A stretch of DNA of 64,000 bases from CAWEQO01 sp963811225 (lineage in GTDB: Bacteria; Chloroflexota; Anaerolineae; Anaerolineales; Anaerolineaceae), in contig CAWEQO010000008.1 in the NCBI GenBank assembly GCA_963811225.1, forward strand, positions 1 to 64,000, given 5' to 3'. This document shows positions 52,567 to 62,300 of this stretch, in pieces. Below the pieces are notes generated by a model that had not been told where the DNA came from, did no database searches, and saw only the letters and a list, made by a program, of their open reading frames with translations. Both the position numbers and the translations under genes were made by a program. Numbering within the stretch: the stretch's first letter is position 1; each line of letters begins with the position of its first letter.

Positions 52567-53738
52567 TTGTAGTACTCAATCCCGTATCGCCGTAAGTCTT
52601 CCCATGACCAGGTCTGGGAGCTGTTGGGTTGTTTTACATCGATCATGCGGTCGTTGCACGAGAAGCACGGATCGATGCCGACCAGCAGCATGGGCATGTC
52701 GGCCAGCTTGTGGCCCACCGCCACCGAGGTGATCGTGCTCCAGTTGCACAAGCTGGGGGTGCGCACTTTGACGCGCTCGGGCTTGTCGGTGCCGTTGCTC
52801 TTGATGAAGTAGAACAGCTCGCCGCGCGGCGCCTCACCCCGGCTGATGACCTCGCCCGCGGGGACGCGACGTGGCATGCGCACGGTCAGCTCGCCCTCGG
52901 GCATATTGTTGAGGATCTGACGGATCACCCGGTAGGCCTCGAACAGCTCCTTGATGCGCACCACAAAGCGCGCCTCCAGGTCGCCGGCGGTTTCAGTCAC
53001 CAGGTTGACGGGGAACTCAGGGTAGGATGCGTAAGGCGCGTCGATACGCACGTCGCGAGCCACACCGGAAGCGCGAGCGGTCGGGCCGACTGCGCCGAGG
53101 GTATCGGCCTCTTCTTTGGTCATGGTGCCGACGCCGCGAGTACGTCCCAGGAAGGTCCGGTCGGTGGTGACCACATCCAGATAATACTTGCTGCGTTCCT
53201 CCAGGAAGTCGACGCCCTTGCGGATCTTGTCGGCTTGCTCGGGGCTGATGTCAAACTTGACGCCGCCGAGCACGTTCGAGGAGTAGTTGACGCGATTCCC
53301 ACTCAGGCCTTCCAGCAAATCCATGACCGTCTCGCGGTCGCGCCACGAGTACATGAACAGCGTATCAAAACCGCCTTCGTGGGCCGCCACACCCAGCCAC
53401 AGGAAGTGGCTGTGGATGCGCTCCATCTCCAGCATGAGCGTGCGGATGGCCTGGGCGCGCGGCGTGATGGTAACGCCCGCCAGCTTTTCGACGCCTTGAG
53501 CGAAGACTGTGCTGTGAATATTCGAGCAGATACCGCAGACGCGCTCCATCAGGTACAGGTCCTGCACGTAGGTGCGGCTCTCGGTGGCCTTTTCAATGCC
53601 GCGATGGACGAAGCCCAGCCGCAAGTTAGCGCCGGTGACAATCTCGCCGTCGACGCTGAACTCGAAGTGACCGGGCTCTTTCAGAGCCGGGTGCTGGGGT
53701 CCAATCGGGACGATAAATCTTTCCTGTTTTTCTTCCAT
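52563..53738 (-). CDS. Group 4 [NiFe]-hydrogenase large subunit (MbhL/EchE/NuoD-like)
   Basis: A 391-aa catalytic subunit. Both NiFe motifs are intact: RVCGICSNIH (Cys68, Cys71) and DPCFSCNDR (Cys358, Cys361). True complex I NuoD lacks these cysteines, so this is a hydrogenase. A 27-residue tail follows Arg364, the expected cleavage point for the maturation protease encoded in the same operon. Overall length and PIGPQHPALKEPGHF near the start match the complex I-related group 4 enzymes. The membrane complex would couple H2 evolution or uptake to ion transport. Confidence 0.95.
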   Translation of the reverse strand: MEEKQERFIVPIGPQHPALKEPGHFEFSVDGEIVTGANLRLGFVHRGIEKATESRTYVQDLYLMERVCGICSNIHSTVFAQGVEKLAGVTITPRAQAIRTLMLEMERIHSHFLWLGVAAHEGGFDTLFMYSWRDRETVMDLLEGLSGNRVNYSSNVLGGVKFDISPEQADKIRKGVDFLEERSKYYLDVVTTDRTFLGRTRGVGTMTKEEADTLGAVGPTARASGVARDVRIDAPYASYPEFPVNLVTETAGDLEARFVVRIKELFEAYRVIRQILNNMPEGELTVRMPRRVPAGEVISRGEAPRGELFYFIKSNGTDKPERVKVRTPSLCNWSTITSVAVGHKLADMPMLLVGIDPCFSCNDRMIDVKQPNSSQTWSWEDLRRYGIEYYK

Positions 53739-54295
53739 TATGATGCCTCTCCTTTCGCGGCCTCAACTGCGGTTTCCAAACCGGTAAACGACTTGCGCAG
53801 CGGGTAAACCCCATCCGGCCACTCGTCCGGCAGCACCAGGCGCTCGGTGCTCGGCGTGCCTGCGAAAACAACCCCGAACAGCTCCATCTGCTCGCGCTCG
53901 TCGAGTGTGGCAGCCGGGTAGACGTCGCAAATGGTGGGCAGGACGGCGTCAGAATAAGGGACGCTCACCCGAAGGGTGCAAACCGCAGCGCCCTCGCACA
54001 AATGGTACAGCACTTCGAGGCTGCCCTCGGGCATCTCTTGCGGCTGCTCCTCGGCCTCCTCTTCGCCCTTCTTGGCCGGTTTCGGCGGCTGGGGCGGGCG
54101 GTCGAGGGCGGTGATGGTCGCCAGGTAACCCCAGCGGTTCTCCACCATGGCGCAGAAAGCGGCTAACAAGTTCTCACGCTTAATGGTCACATCCAGGCGA
54201 TGCTCCTCGGGGATGTCTACCTGCTCGGCCCACGGCTCCAGCAAGGCTTTTACCTGCTCCAAGGCTTGGGTGGTTTTTTCGTCCATGTTAAGCAA
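53738..54295 (-). CDS. NuoC-like subunit of group 4 hydrogenase (MbhK-like)
   Basis: A 185-aa hydrophilic subunit. The NuoC core includes YLATITALDRP, YHLCEGAAVCTLRVSVPYSD, TICDVYPAATLDEREQMELF and the C-terminal WPDGVYPLRKSF. A charged insertion of about 22 residues (PKPAKKGEEEAEEQPQEMPE) separates two strands of the fold and is unusual. It overlaps the small-subunit gene by 8 bases and abuts the large-subunit gene. Confidence 0.9.
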   Translation of the reverse strand: MLNMDEKTTQALEQVKALLEPWAEQVDIPEEHRLDVTIKRENLLAAFCAMVENRWGYLATITALDRPPQPPKPAKKGEEEAEEQPQEMPEGSLEVLYHLCEGAAVCTLRVSVPYSDAVLPTICDVYPAATLDEREQMELFGVVFAGTPSTERLVLPDEWPDGVYPLRKSFTGLETAVEAAKGEAS

Positions 54296-54767
54296 CCTCC
54301 TTGACTTTGGCCTTCTTCAGGCTGTCAAGCAGAGCAACTACGCCGTAGATGATGGCCTCGGGACGCGGCGGGCAGCCGGGAATATAAGCGTCGACCGGCA
54401 AAATCTCGTCGACGCCGCCGGTCACGTTGTAGGAGCCGTGAAATACCCCGCCGGACAGGCCGCAAGAACCAACCACCACGACGAACTTGGGGTCGGGCAT
54501 CTGCTCGTAAACCCGGATCAAACGCTCGCGCGCCTGGCGGGTTACCGGGCCGGTCACGACCAGGATGTCGGCATGGCGCGGGCTGCCTTGCAGCTTGACG
54601 CCAAAGCGCTCCAAATCGTAGCGCGGGGTCAGCGTGGCCAGAATTTCAATGTCACAGCCGTTGCAAGAGCCGCTGTTGAAGTGGATCAGCCAGGGAGAAT
54701 TCACCCGGGCCCAGGTACGCACCTGATCGAGGACATTCTGCCAGGGACTGGATAATTTCGTTTCCAT
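54288..54767 (-). CDS. Group 4 [NiFe]-hydrogenase small subunit (MbhJ/EchC/NuoB-like)
   Basis: A 159-aa subunit with the proximal 4Fe-4S ligands: SCNGCDIEILA (Cys35, Cys38), VVVVGSCGLSGG and YIPGCPPRPEA. There is only one cluster, as in all complex I-related hydrogenases. It passes electrons between the ferredoxin-like subunit and the NiFe site. It overlaps the NuoC-like gene. Confidence 0.95.
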   Translation of the reverse strand: METKLSSPWQNVLDQVRTWARVNSPWLIHFNSGSCNGCDIEILATLTPRYDLERFGVKLQGSPRHADILVVTGPVTRQARERLIRVYEQMPDPKFVVVVGSCGLSGGVFHGSYNVTGGVDEILPVDAYIPGCPPRPEAIIYGVVALLDSLKKAKVKEVA

Positions 54768-54803
54768 ACTTTCTCTCTTTCTACCGTTCTCTTACCGGTA
54801 CAT

Positions 54804-55118
54804 CTAGCCCAAGATCAGCGCTACCAGCGCCATCACGATTCCGGCGATGTAAGCGCCTTGCATCCAGGACAGGCTGCCCGTTCCAAGCACCAGCATACCC
54901 AGGTGCAAAATGGCGAAGAAGAAGGCGATCAAGAAGAACGGGCGATATCCGGGTGCGGCGATATAGGTGGGGGCCTCTTCGCCGCTGCCGTACGTGCTGG
55001 ACTTCATCTCCGAGGGCGTGACTTCCGGCCCGGCCAGCTTCTGGCCGATCCAAACGATCACCAGCACCAGGGGGATGTATACGAGAAAGGCAATCGGGGG
55101 TGATAATAGTATTTGCAT
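54804..55118 (-). CDS. Small NuoA-like membrane subunit (MbhI-like)
   Basis: A 104-aa protein with three predicted helices. A loop (SSTYGSGEEAPTYIAAPGYR) followed by PFFLIAFFFAILHLGMLVLG sits where NuoA has its YECG...R..F.I.F motif, but the match is loose. It lies between the antiporter-like subunits and the small subunit, the position of MbhI in Mbh operons. Its likely role is to hold the membrane and peripheral arms together. Confidence 0.75.
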   Translation of the reverse strand: MQILLSPPIAFLVYIPLVLVIVWIGQKLAGPEVTPSEMKSSTYGSGEEAPTYIAAPGYRPFFLIAFFFAILHLGMLVLGTGSLSWMQGAYIAGIVMALVALILG

Positions 55119-55130
55119 TTTCCTTCCCTC

Positions 55131-56624
55131 TTAGAGGCCTCCAAATACGGACAGCAAGCTGGCAGCAGCCGGCCCGGTCAACCAGGTGACCAGGGCGGGC
55201 CACAGGCCGATCAGCGTGATGGCAACCACCATCAGCGCCATGGGCAGGGCCATCGTGATCGAAATCGGTTGGCCTGCGATCACCACCGGCGAGGGTTGGT
55301 TGCGGTACATGCGATTGACCAGCGGCGCGTAGTAGCCCAGGGAGAGCACGCTGTTAATGGCCGTGTAAACGATCAAGATCCAAATGATGACGCTCTGAGC
55401 GCGTGACCCGGCCACCATGATCTGCCATTTCGACATGAAGCTTGCCAGCGGAGGCAAGCCGCCCAGCGCCAGCAGCGCCAGGCTGAAAGCGAAGGCCGTG
55501 ATCGGGTAGTGGCGGGCGGCGCCATCCAGGTCGGACAGCAGCAGCGGGCTGTGATCGTGGCTGGCGAGGTGCAGGGCGTACAGCAGCGAGCCGGCCGCCA
55601 GAAAGGCCAGGCCCTTCATCAGGGCATGGTTGAACAGGTGGAAGAAGCCACCGGCTGCGCCCTGAGCGAAGCTGAAGGTGATGGTGATGCCGATGCCAAA
55701 CAGGATGTAGCCCACATTGGTGATGCTGGAGTAAGCCAGCAGCCGCTTGACCTGCGTCTGGCGCAAGGCCATCAGGTTGCCAATCAGCATGTTCAGCGCG
55801 CCGAAGGCCAGGATCAAGGGGCCCCACATGTGCGAGGCCGCACCAACGCTGCCCAGCGCACGCAGCAGAGCGATCAGGCCCGCCTCGATGACGATACCCG
55901 AGAGCATGGCGCTGATGCCGCTGGGGGCCTGCGAGTGAGCGTCCGGCAGCCAGGTGTGCAGGGGGACCAGGGCGCTCTTGACGCCGAAGCCGATCATGAA
56001 CAGACCGCCGGCGCCGGCCAGCAGCAGCGATGGGGCATTTCCGACCGCCTGCTGGATCTGGATCAGGTCCAGCTTGCCGGTGGCAGCGAACACCAGGGCA
56101 ATGCCGATCAATACCAGCACCGAACCGGTGGCGCTCTGCACCAGGTACTTCACACCGGCTTCCAGCGAAGCGGCCTGATCGCGGTAGAAAGCGACCAGCA
56201 TGTAGGAGGTGATGGCCATGGCCTCGAACCAAACCCACAGGTTGAACAGGTCGCCGGCCATGCCGAGCCCGATGATGCTGCCGATCATGGCAGTCAGCAG
56301 GGCGTAGAACTTCTCTTCACCGGTCTCGCCGGCCATGTAAGTGGTGGAGAATAGGGTCACCAGCGCGCCAAGCGTCAGCACCACAGTCGCCATCAGCAAA
56401 CTGATGCCGTCGAAACGCAGCGGGAAACCGTTGATGGCCGGCTCCAGCGTACCAGAGGCCAGGAATGCGCTGCCCGCCACGTACAGTGGGTAGCCGGTCG
56501 CGAGGAGCACGGCAAATGACAGCCAGCGTGAAATGACCACGTTGGCGCGCCCGACCAAATAAATCACTGGAGAAGCCACCAGGGGCAGGGCAATCAGCAA
56601 GAAAATCGCTTGAGTTGCATTCAT
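55131..56624 (-). CDS. Antiporter-like subunit (NuoN/M, MrpD-like)
   Basis: A 497-aa protein with about 14 membrane helices of the proton_antipo_M family. Visible family features are FEAMAITSYMLVAFYRDQ, GFGVKSALVPLHTWLPDAHS (the Lys and His of the channel), AYSSITNVGYILFGIG and FNHALMKGLAFLAAGS. It should translocate protons or sodium. It is one of two such subunits in the operon, with 12 bases to the NuoA-like gene. Confidence 0.93.
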   Translation of the reverse strand: MNATQAIFLLIALPLVASPVIYLVGRANVVISRWLSFAVLLATGYPLYVAGSAFLASGTLEPAINGFPLRFDGISLLMATVVLTLGALVTLFSTTYMAGETGEEKFYALLTAMIGSIIGLGMAGDLFNLWVWFEAMAITSYMLVAFYRDQAASLEAGVKYLVQSATGSVLVLIGIALVFAATGKLDLIQIQQAVGNAPSLLLAGAGGLFMIGFGVKSALVPLHTWLPDAHSQAPSGISAMLSGIVIEAGLIALLRALGSVGAASHMWGPLILAFGALNMLIGNLMALRQTQVKRLLAYSSITNVGYILFGIGITITFSFAQGAAGGFFHLFNHALMKGLAFLAAGSLLYALHLASHDHSPLLLSDLDGAARHYPITAFAFSLALLALGGLPPLASFMSKWQIMVAGSRAQSVIIWILIVYTAINSVLSLGYYAPLVNRMYRNQPSPVVIAGQPISITMALPMALMVVAITLIGLWPALVTWLTGPAAASLLSVFGGL

Positions 56625-56628
56625 GAGG

Positions 56629-58383
56629 TCATGCTCCCAGTGCTAAGATTACGAATACGAGCGCTACCGCCGCAACGATAGCGAGGATGTTCCAATTGAG
56701 GATGCCGGTCTGCGTGGCTCGCAGCGCCTCGGCGCTCTTTTGGGTCACGCTGATGATGCCGTTATTGATATCCTCGAAGCCGAAGCTGTTGGCGGCTTCA
56801 TCACCGACGCCGCTCAGGCGCTGCGCCAAACCGGCTAACCGGTCGCGCCACCACCAGGCCGCCAGGCCCAGGGCGATCACCGCCAGGGCGATCAGGGTGA
56901 ACGGGGTGGTCACAATCTCTTCGAAGAAGGTCAAGCTGCTGGCCGCCTCGATCTCGTGCAGCGGCAGGGTGGTCGCCAACATCCGGCTGAACGGACCCGC
57001 CAGCAGCCAGGAGGTCAGCGTACCGGCCGCCAGGAGAACTAGAGATACACGCATGGCTTGCCCGGCCGGATGGACGTGCAGCTCGGTGCGCGGCTCACCA
57101 TAGAATACCAGCCAGACCAGCCGGAAGGTGTACAGCGCGGTCAGACCGGCCACCAGCACCATAATCACGTAGGCGCCGGGAGGACTGCCGGCAGCCAGGC
57201 CGGATTCCAGGATCAATTCCTTGCTCCAGAAGCCGTTGAGGATCGGGATGCCGGACAACGCCAGGGCGCCGATCACAAACACAATCCGGACCAGGGGCAT
57301 CTTGCGGCCCAGGCCGCCCATCAAGCGCATGTCACGCGTGCCGATGGAGTGGATCACTGCGCCGGCGCCGAGGAACAGCAGCGCTTTAAAGATCGAGTGG
57401 CTGAGCAGGTGGTACTGGCTGGCGAAGACGCCGCCAACACCGACTGCGTATACCATATAGCCGAGCTGCGAGACGGTCGAGTAGGCCAGGACACGCTTGA
57501 TATCGTTCGAGACCAGGGCCATCACGGCCGCCATGAGGGCCGACATCACGCCGACGAAGATCACCGCCGTGCGCCAGTAAGGCACACCGGCGAAGGCCGG
57601 GTAGAAGCGAGCCAGGAGGTAGACCCCGGCGTTGACCATCGTGGCCGCATGGATCAGGGCGCTGATGGGCGTGGGAGCTTCCATGGCGTCGGGGAGCCAG
57701 GTCTGGAAGGGGAACTGAGCCGACTTAGCCGCCGCAGCGATCAGGAAGCCGAAACCGACCACCGCTAATGCGGCGCCCGGCAGCGTGCCTGCCTCTGCGA
57801 TGAACACGTTCAGGTCGAAGCTGCCCAGATAACTGTAGATGAACAGCGCGCCGAGCAGCAGGCCGATACCACCGACCTGGGTTATGATCAGGGCCTTGAT
57901 GCCGCCCCGCACGGCCTTGGGATCGTCGTTGTTGAACGAGATCAAGGCGTACGAGCACAGCGCCGTGATTTCCCAGAAGAAGAACACCAGCAGCAGGTTG
58001 CTGGTCAAAACCAGCCCGGCCATACCGCCGATGAAGAACAACACGAAAGCGTAGTAGCGACCCAGCCCGGCTTCACCGCGCATATAGTCGATCGAGAAGA
58101 TGACCGCCAGTGAGCCGACCACCGTAGCAACCACCGCCAGGAAGACACCCAGGCCGTCGGCGACGAAGGTAAAGTCGCCAAACGCCCCACCCAACTGGAT
58201 GTTCAACACGGTCGATGCGCTGGCTTGCGGGATCAGCGCCAGAGAAGCGCCGCCGGATGCCAGGGCAAACAGGACTGCTAGAGTGTTCTGCAGGCGGGGA
58301 TGGTCATCGCCCACCAGCCAGACGAGCAGCGCGCCCGCCCAAGGCAGGCCGATGATGAGGAGAATTAACGTAGCAGCATTCAT
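56629..58383 (-). CDS. Antiporter-like subunit (NuoL, MrpA/MrpD-like)
   Basis: A 584-aa protein with 15-16 membrane helices. It shows FFWEITALCSYALISF, AAAAKSAQFPFQTWLPDAME, PTPISALIHAATMVNAGVYL and LAYSTVSQLGYMVYAVG, all typical of NuoL/MrpA. An extended C-terminus after residue ~450 ends in one more membrane helix. It is the largest ion-pumping subunit of the complex, 4 bases before the NuoN-like gene. Confidence 0.94.
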   Translation of the reverse strand: MNAATLILLIIGLPWAGALLVWLVGDDHPRLQNTLAVLFALASGGASLALIPQASASTVLNIQLGGAFGDFTFVADGLGVFLAVVATVVGSLAVIFSIDYMRGEAGLGRYYAFVLFFIGGMAGLVLTSNLLLVFFFWEITALCSYALISFNNDDPKAVRGGIKALIITQVGGIGLLLGALFIYSYLGSFDLNVFIAEAGTLPGAALAVVGFGFLIAAAAKSAQFPFQTWLPDAMEAPTPISALIHAATMVNAGVYLLARFYPAFAGVPYWRTAVIFVGVMSALMAAVMALVSNDIKRVLAYSTVSQLGYMVYAVGVGGVFASQYHLLSHSIFKALLFLGAGAVIHSIGTRDMRLMGGLGRKMPLVRIVFVIGALALSGIPILNGFWSKELILESGLAAGSPPGAYVIMVLVAGLTALYTFRLVWLVFYGEPRTELHVHPAGQAMRVSLVLLAAGTLTSWLLAGPFSRMLATTLPLHEIEAASSLTFFEEIVTTPFTLIALAVIALGLAAWWWRDRLAGLAQRLSGVGDEAANSFGFEDINNGIISVTQKSAEALRATQTGILNWNILAIVAAVALVFVILALGA

Positions 58384-58387
58384 TGGG

Positions 58388-58699
58388 TTACCTCCTCAAT
58401 ATAGTTAGGGCTTTGACGTCCAGGGTGCCGAAACACTTGCGCACCTGGACGGCCAGGGCCAGCCCTACAACTGCAACGATCGTGTCGGCGACGATCACGG
58501 TGATGGCCAGGGATTGGCCCAACTGAGTCTCACCGGTGATCCGCCCGGCCAGCACGAACGCCAGCATGGCGCCCTTGACCAGGATCTGCAGCGCGACAAT
58601 CACTTTAATCAGGTTGCGGGTGACCAGCAAGGCGTAAAAGCCGACCCCCAGCAAGCCTAAAATGCCAACAATGACGATGACAGGAATCGACAAATTCAT
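58388..58699 (-). CDS. NuoK/MrpC-like small membrane subunit
   Basis: A 103-aa protein with three helices: VIVIVGILGLLGVGFYALLV, NLIKVIVALQILVKGAMLAF and LAITVIVADTIVAVVGLALA. The spacing and the final ITVIVADTIVAVVGLAL match the NuoK/MrpC family. It overlaps the preceding gene by 4 bases. It is part of the ion-pumping arm. Confidence 0.88.
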   Translation of the reverse strand: MNLSIPVIVIVGILGLLGVGFYALLVTRNLIKVIVALQILVKGAMLAFVLAGRITGETQLGQSLAITVIVADTIVAVVGLALAVQVRKCFGTLDVKALTILRR

Positions 58700-59181
58700 C
58701 GGCCTTCCTCCTTCAGGCGGGGTCTGCCCTCAGACAGCAGTCCAAGCACCCCTAGCACACCGGAAAAGATCAAAACAACCTGCAGTAAAACGTCCAGCGT
58801 GCGATCGTCCCACAACGCAGCCGTCAGCGAGCCCAGCTGCGGCGCCGGAAGCGCCACATTCAGCGATGGAAGGCTGAACCAGCCGATGAGAATGACTGAG
58901 ATGAGAACGAGGGCCAGCGAGAGCGGCTTGGGCAGCAGGGCGGGCAGGGCGAGTCCTTCTTCTCCGGCGATATTGATCGCGAACACGAAGAGAACGGTAA
59001 CTAACCCAGCGCCAACGCTGAGCTCAATGACGGCGACATCCGGCGCGCCAAGCAGGTACATCAACAGAGCGACCAGCGCGCTGGTTCCTGCCAACCAAAT
59101 GGCAGAAACAAGCAAGCGCGGCACTCGAATGGCCTGGATAGCACACACCAGAATCCCCGCCACAATCAGAATTTCTAACAT
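58696..59181 (-). CDS. MbhD/MbhE-like (MrpA C-terminal, DUF4040) membrane subunit
   Basis: A 161-aa protein. The first half (VPRLLVSAIWLAGTSALVAL to VIELSVGAGLVTVLFVFAI) matches the DUF4040/MbhD segment of MrpA. The last helix (LWDDRTLDVLLQVVLIFSGV) resembles MbhE. So two Mrp modules that are separate in archaeal Mbh appear joined here. It is the first gene of the hydrogenase operon, with AAGGAGG before the ATG and a promoter ~50 bases upstream. Confidence 0.82.
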   Translation of the reverse strand: MLEILIVAGILVCAIQAIRVPRLLVSAIWLAGTSALVALLMYLLGAPDVAVIELSVGAGLVTVLFVFAINIAGEEGLALPALLPKPLSLALVLISVILIGWFSLPSLNVALPAPQLGSLTAALWDDRTLDVLLQVVLIFSGVLGVLGLLSEGRPRLKEEGR

Positions 59182-59230
59182 GCAAACCTCCTTGGTGGGT
59201 GGTTCGGCTCGACATGGAACCTCTGATAAG

Positions 59231-59259
59231 CTTATACCCTACCGGCTAGTGTTTGTCAT
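59231..59259 (-). promoter_or_regulatory. Promoter of the hydrogenase operon
   Basis: On the minus strand, ATGACA (59259-59254), a 17-base spacer and TATAAG (59236-59231) lie ~50 bases upstream of the first gene. Confidence 0.65.
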
Positions 59260-59325
59260 GTGAAAGTTGTCCTATATACTGGTGTTATCTGTCCTGAATT
59301 GTCATATTTTTCACAAATATAAAGA

Positions 59326-59373
59326 AAACAGAGAGGAGAGCAGCTGCTGCCCTGATATCTCTCATCTCTGTTT
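59326..59373 (-). terminator. Terminator of the A2M-like gene
   Basis: A 15-bp stem with one mismatch (59326-59340 with 59359-59373), with a TTTTCTTT tract on the minus strand after it. It lies 10 bases past the A2M stop and upstream of the hydrogenase promoter. Confidence 0.78.
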
Positions 59374-59382
59374 CATTTAAAA

Positions 59383-62300
59383 TCAGTTTTTGATCTCGAT
59401 CTGAGAACCTGCGCTGCTGCCGCTGAGATCGGAGTGGGCATACTCGTAGGCCTGGGCCGGGAGGATGCGGTATTCGCCGGGGCGCACAGCCTGCAAGCGA
59501 TAAACCAGCTGGTAGCTGCCCACCGGTACGTTTCGGCCCATCCAGCGCACGCGACCATCGGCCACGTGCGGCCCGCCGAAGACACCCGCGCCCATGCCCG
59601 CTGGAGTTGAGGTCTGCCCCTGGAATTCCATACCGGCCGGGAGCACATCCTCCACTACCAGGTTATCCACGTCCCTCGGCACGGTCAGGCTCAGGCGCAC
59701 CAAGACCGTCTGACCAACCTGCGCCGAGGTCAGCGCCGGGCAACCGCCAGAGCAGTCCTGCCCCTCCAGGACGTACCGGCGCTGGACATTGATGCCGCGA
59801 TCGACCGGCTGCATTGTCTCGACCGGGCGGTAGAGGCGCAAACCGGCGTAATAGTACAGCCGCCCGCTGCCCTCACCCCGCTGGACGAGCAGCTGCGAGC
59901 CCTGCGGGTTCAACCCATCCAGCGGGGTCTGCGCCACTGCCGGGATCTGCGTATCCACGCCAGTGCCGTCGCTTTTGGCGAGCTGTGCGCCATCCAATTG
60001 GGCCGTGTAGGCAAACTCCGAAACCACGTCGGCGGTGCCCTGCATCACCTGCACCAGCGCCAGCCACGACCACAGGCTCTCGCGACTGGTCGCCCAACTG
60101 CCATCCGGACCGCGCCGGGACAACAGGTAGCGCGCCGTCTCAGACAGCAGCGGCGAAGCCGGGTCCAATCGTCCGAGGGCATACGTGACCACCGCCGTGT
60201 CATCGACCGAGCTGCCCGAACCGCCCTGCCAGAACTGCTCGGCGCCATTGCTTTGGATCGACTGCTCCAGCCCATCCACCAGTGCCCGTGAACGCTCGTC
60301 ATCTGGCGGCAGAGCCAGAGCCAGGAAGGCCTGTCCCGCCGGGCTGAGGTCCTCGCGGAACTCGTACAGAAGACTGCTCACCGCCGGATCGGGTGAGCCG
60401 GAGGCCGACAGGCTGTACAGGCGCAGCGCTAGGCGGTCCAGCTCGACCGGGGAGGTTCCCACGTCGGGGTTGGAGAGGCTCGCCTGGACGAAGCCCAGCG
60501 CCTGCTCGAACGTGGCAGGCTCGATCCTGGCGCCGCTCTGCTGCCCCAGCGAAAGGCCGAGTAGGGTTTCGCTGCTGATCCAATCATCACCGGGCAGACC
60601 CGGCCAGAAACCCCAACTTCCGTCAGGATTCTGCCCCTGGGCAAGCTGCTGCAAAGCCTGTGCGGCGCTCCAATCCAGGCGGGCTTGCAAATCGTCCGTG
60701 TTCAGCCCGAGCGCCTGCAGCGACTGGTAAGCCGCCGCCCAAGGGACGAAACTCAACAGGGAGTCTTCGGTCAGGCCGCTGGTGGAGGCAGGAATGTCTT
60801 GTAAACCGCCGGTCACCAGCGCCGCCAGCGAAGGTGCAGCTTCCACCCACAGCATACCGTCCGTGCCTTCCAGATCGGGCGGCAGAGCGATCACCTCACG
60901 GCGCTCGCTTTGCACGTCCAGCGCACCGGTGGCGACAAACGCCGACGGATCGGCGGCCCGCAGCACCGGCAAGTTGACCTGCCGGGAGCGGTCGCGGGAC
61001 GTGAAGGTGAGCGTAACAAGGTCTGTTTGCCCAACCGTACCCGTCCAGGTCAGCTGCGCCTGCCCACCCGCCGGGACGGTGACGATCTGGCTCTGCGAGC
61101 TGCCAGCATCGAGCGAAAGCCCAACCGGATTCAGGCTGACGTTCAAGGACTGCGGTTGGTTGGTGTTATTGCGCAGCAAGACCGGCAGGGCGGCATGATC
61201 GCCGGCAGCCAGCGCCCCCGGCAGCTGCGGCACAAGCTGCAGGTCGACGATAAGGGCGAAGATCGAGGGCGGCCCTGGCCGTTTTTCCGTCCTTCGTCAC
61301 GGCCCGAGCCACGGCGGTCCAGGCTTGCACCCGCTCGGGTAGATGGACGGTCACATGCGCCGATCCATCCAAGCCGGAGATCAGGCCGCCATTCCAATAC
61401 GGAACGGGATCAGGATTGGCGAGCGCAGTTCCGTACTCCACATCCAAAGCCGCAGGATCGAGCAAGGCCAGGGAGAACTCGGCCTGCACCGATTGGCCCT
61501 GGGCGTCTTTGGCCTGCAAGAGCAGCGATAACGGCTCGCCCGGTTGGGGCAGCTGGCCTTGGATTTGCAATTCGATCTGCAGTCCCTGCTTTGCGGGCAG
61601 AGCGATGCTGCCCTGACGCAGCCTTACGACGCCGCCTGCATCCTTGCCGAGCAGGCTCACCGCCACCGGCGAACCGCCGCTCGGTTCCGGCGCGGACAGC
61701 GCCACTGCCCCCCCACCCCCGGCAATTTCGACGACCTGGGCCTGCATGCTGCCCAATTGGATGAGGGCCTGCGCCGGGCCATCGAAGGGGTTGGGAATGA
61801 AGAGATCGTTCCCCTGCCCCAACCAGACCAGCGGCAAGCTGCCACCCGGCATATCGGGCCAATCTGCGCCGGCTGTGCCGCCGGCCCAGATCAGGCTCTG
61901 ACTGGCTGCGCCACTGCCGTGCACGTCCAGCACGTACAGGCCGGGCGACGGCGGCGTGAAGACCAGGCGCGCCAGCCCATCCTCGCCGGTTTGGAAGTTG
62001 ACACTGCCGGTGGGGTTTAAGACCGGCCGGGCCACTGCATCCGCTTGTGGGTCGGAGGGCGTGCCTCTTTCCCAGGCGACCGAGGAGAACACGGCTTCGA
62101 GCGCCTGGGAGGGCGCAGGCGTGCCGCCCAGACCAACACTGTAGACGGAAAAGCCCAACTCCTGACCGGACTGAGGGGCAGTCGATTCGGGCTGTATGCC
62201 GATGGAGAAATCGGCGGGCTGGTAGGCCAGGTACGACGCCGCTTGCGCCTGCGTCGAGCCGTCCGGGGCGAGGAGCTCGGCTACCAGGGACAGCTGCCAG

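Noticed and set aside
52563..59181. Respiratory complex I (nuo) operon
   Set aside because: The large subunit retains both CxxC nickel motifs and there is a maturation protease, while NuoE, F and G are missing; a group 4 hydrogenase fits better.
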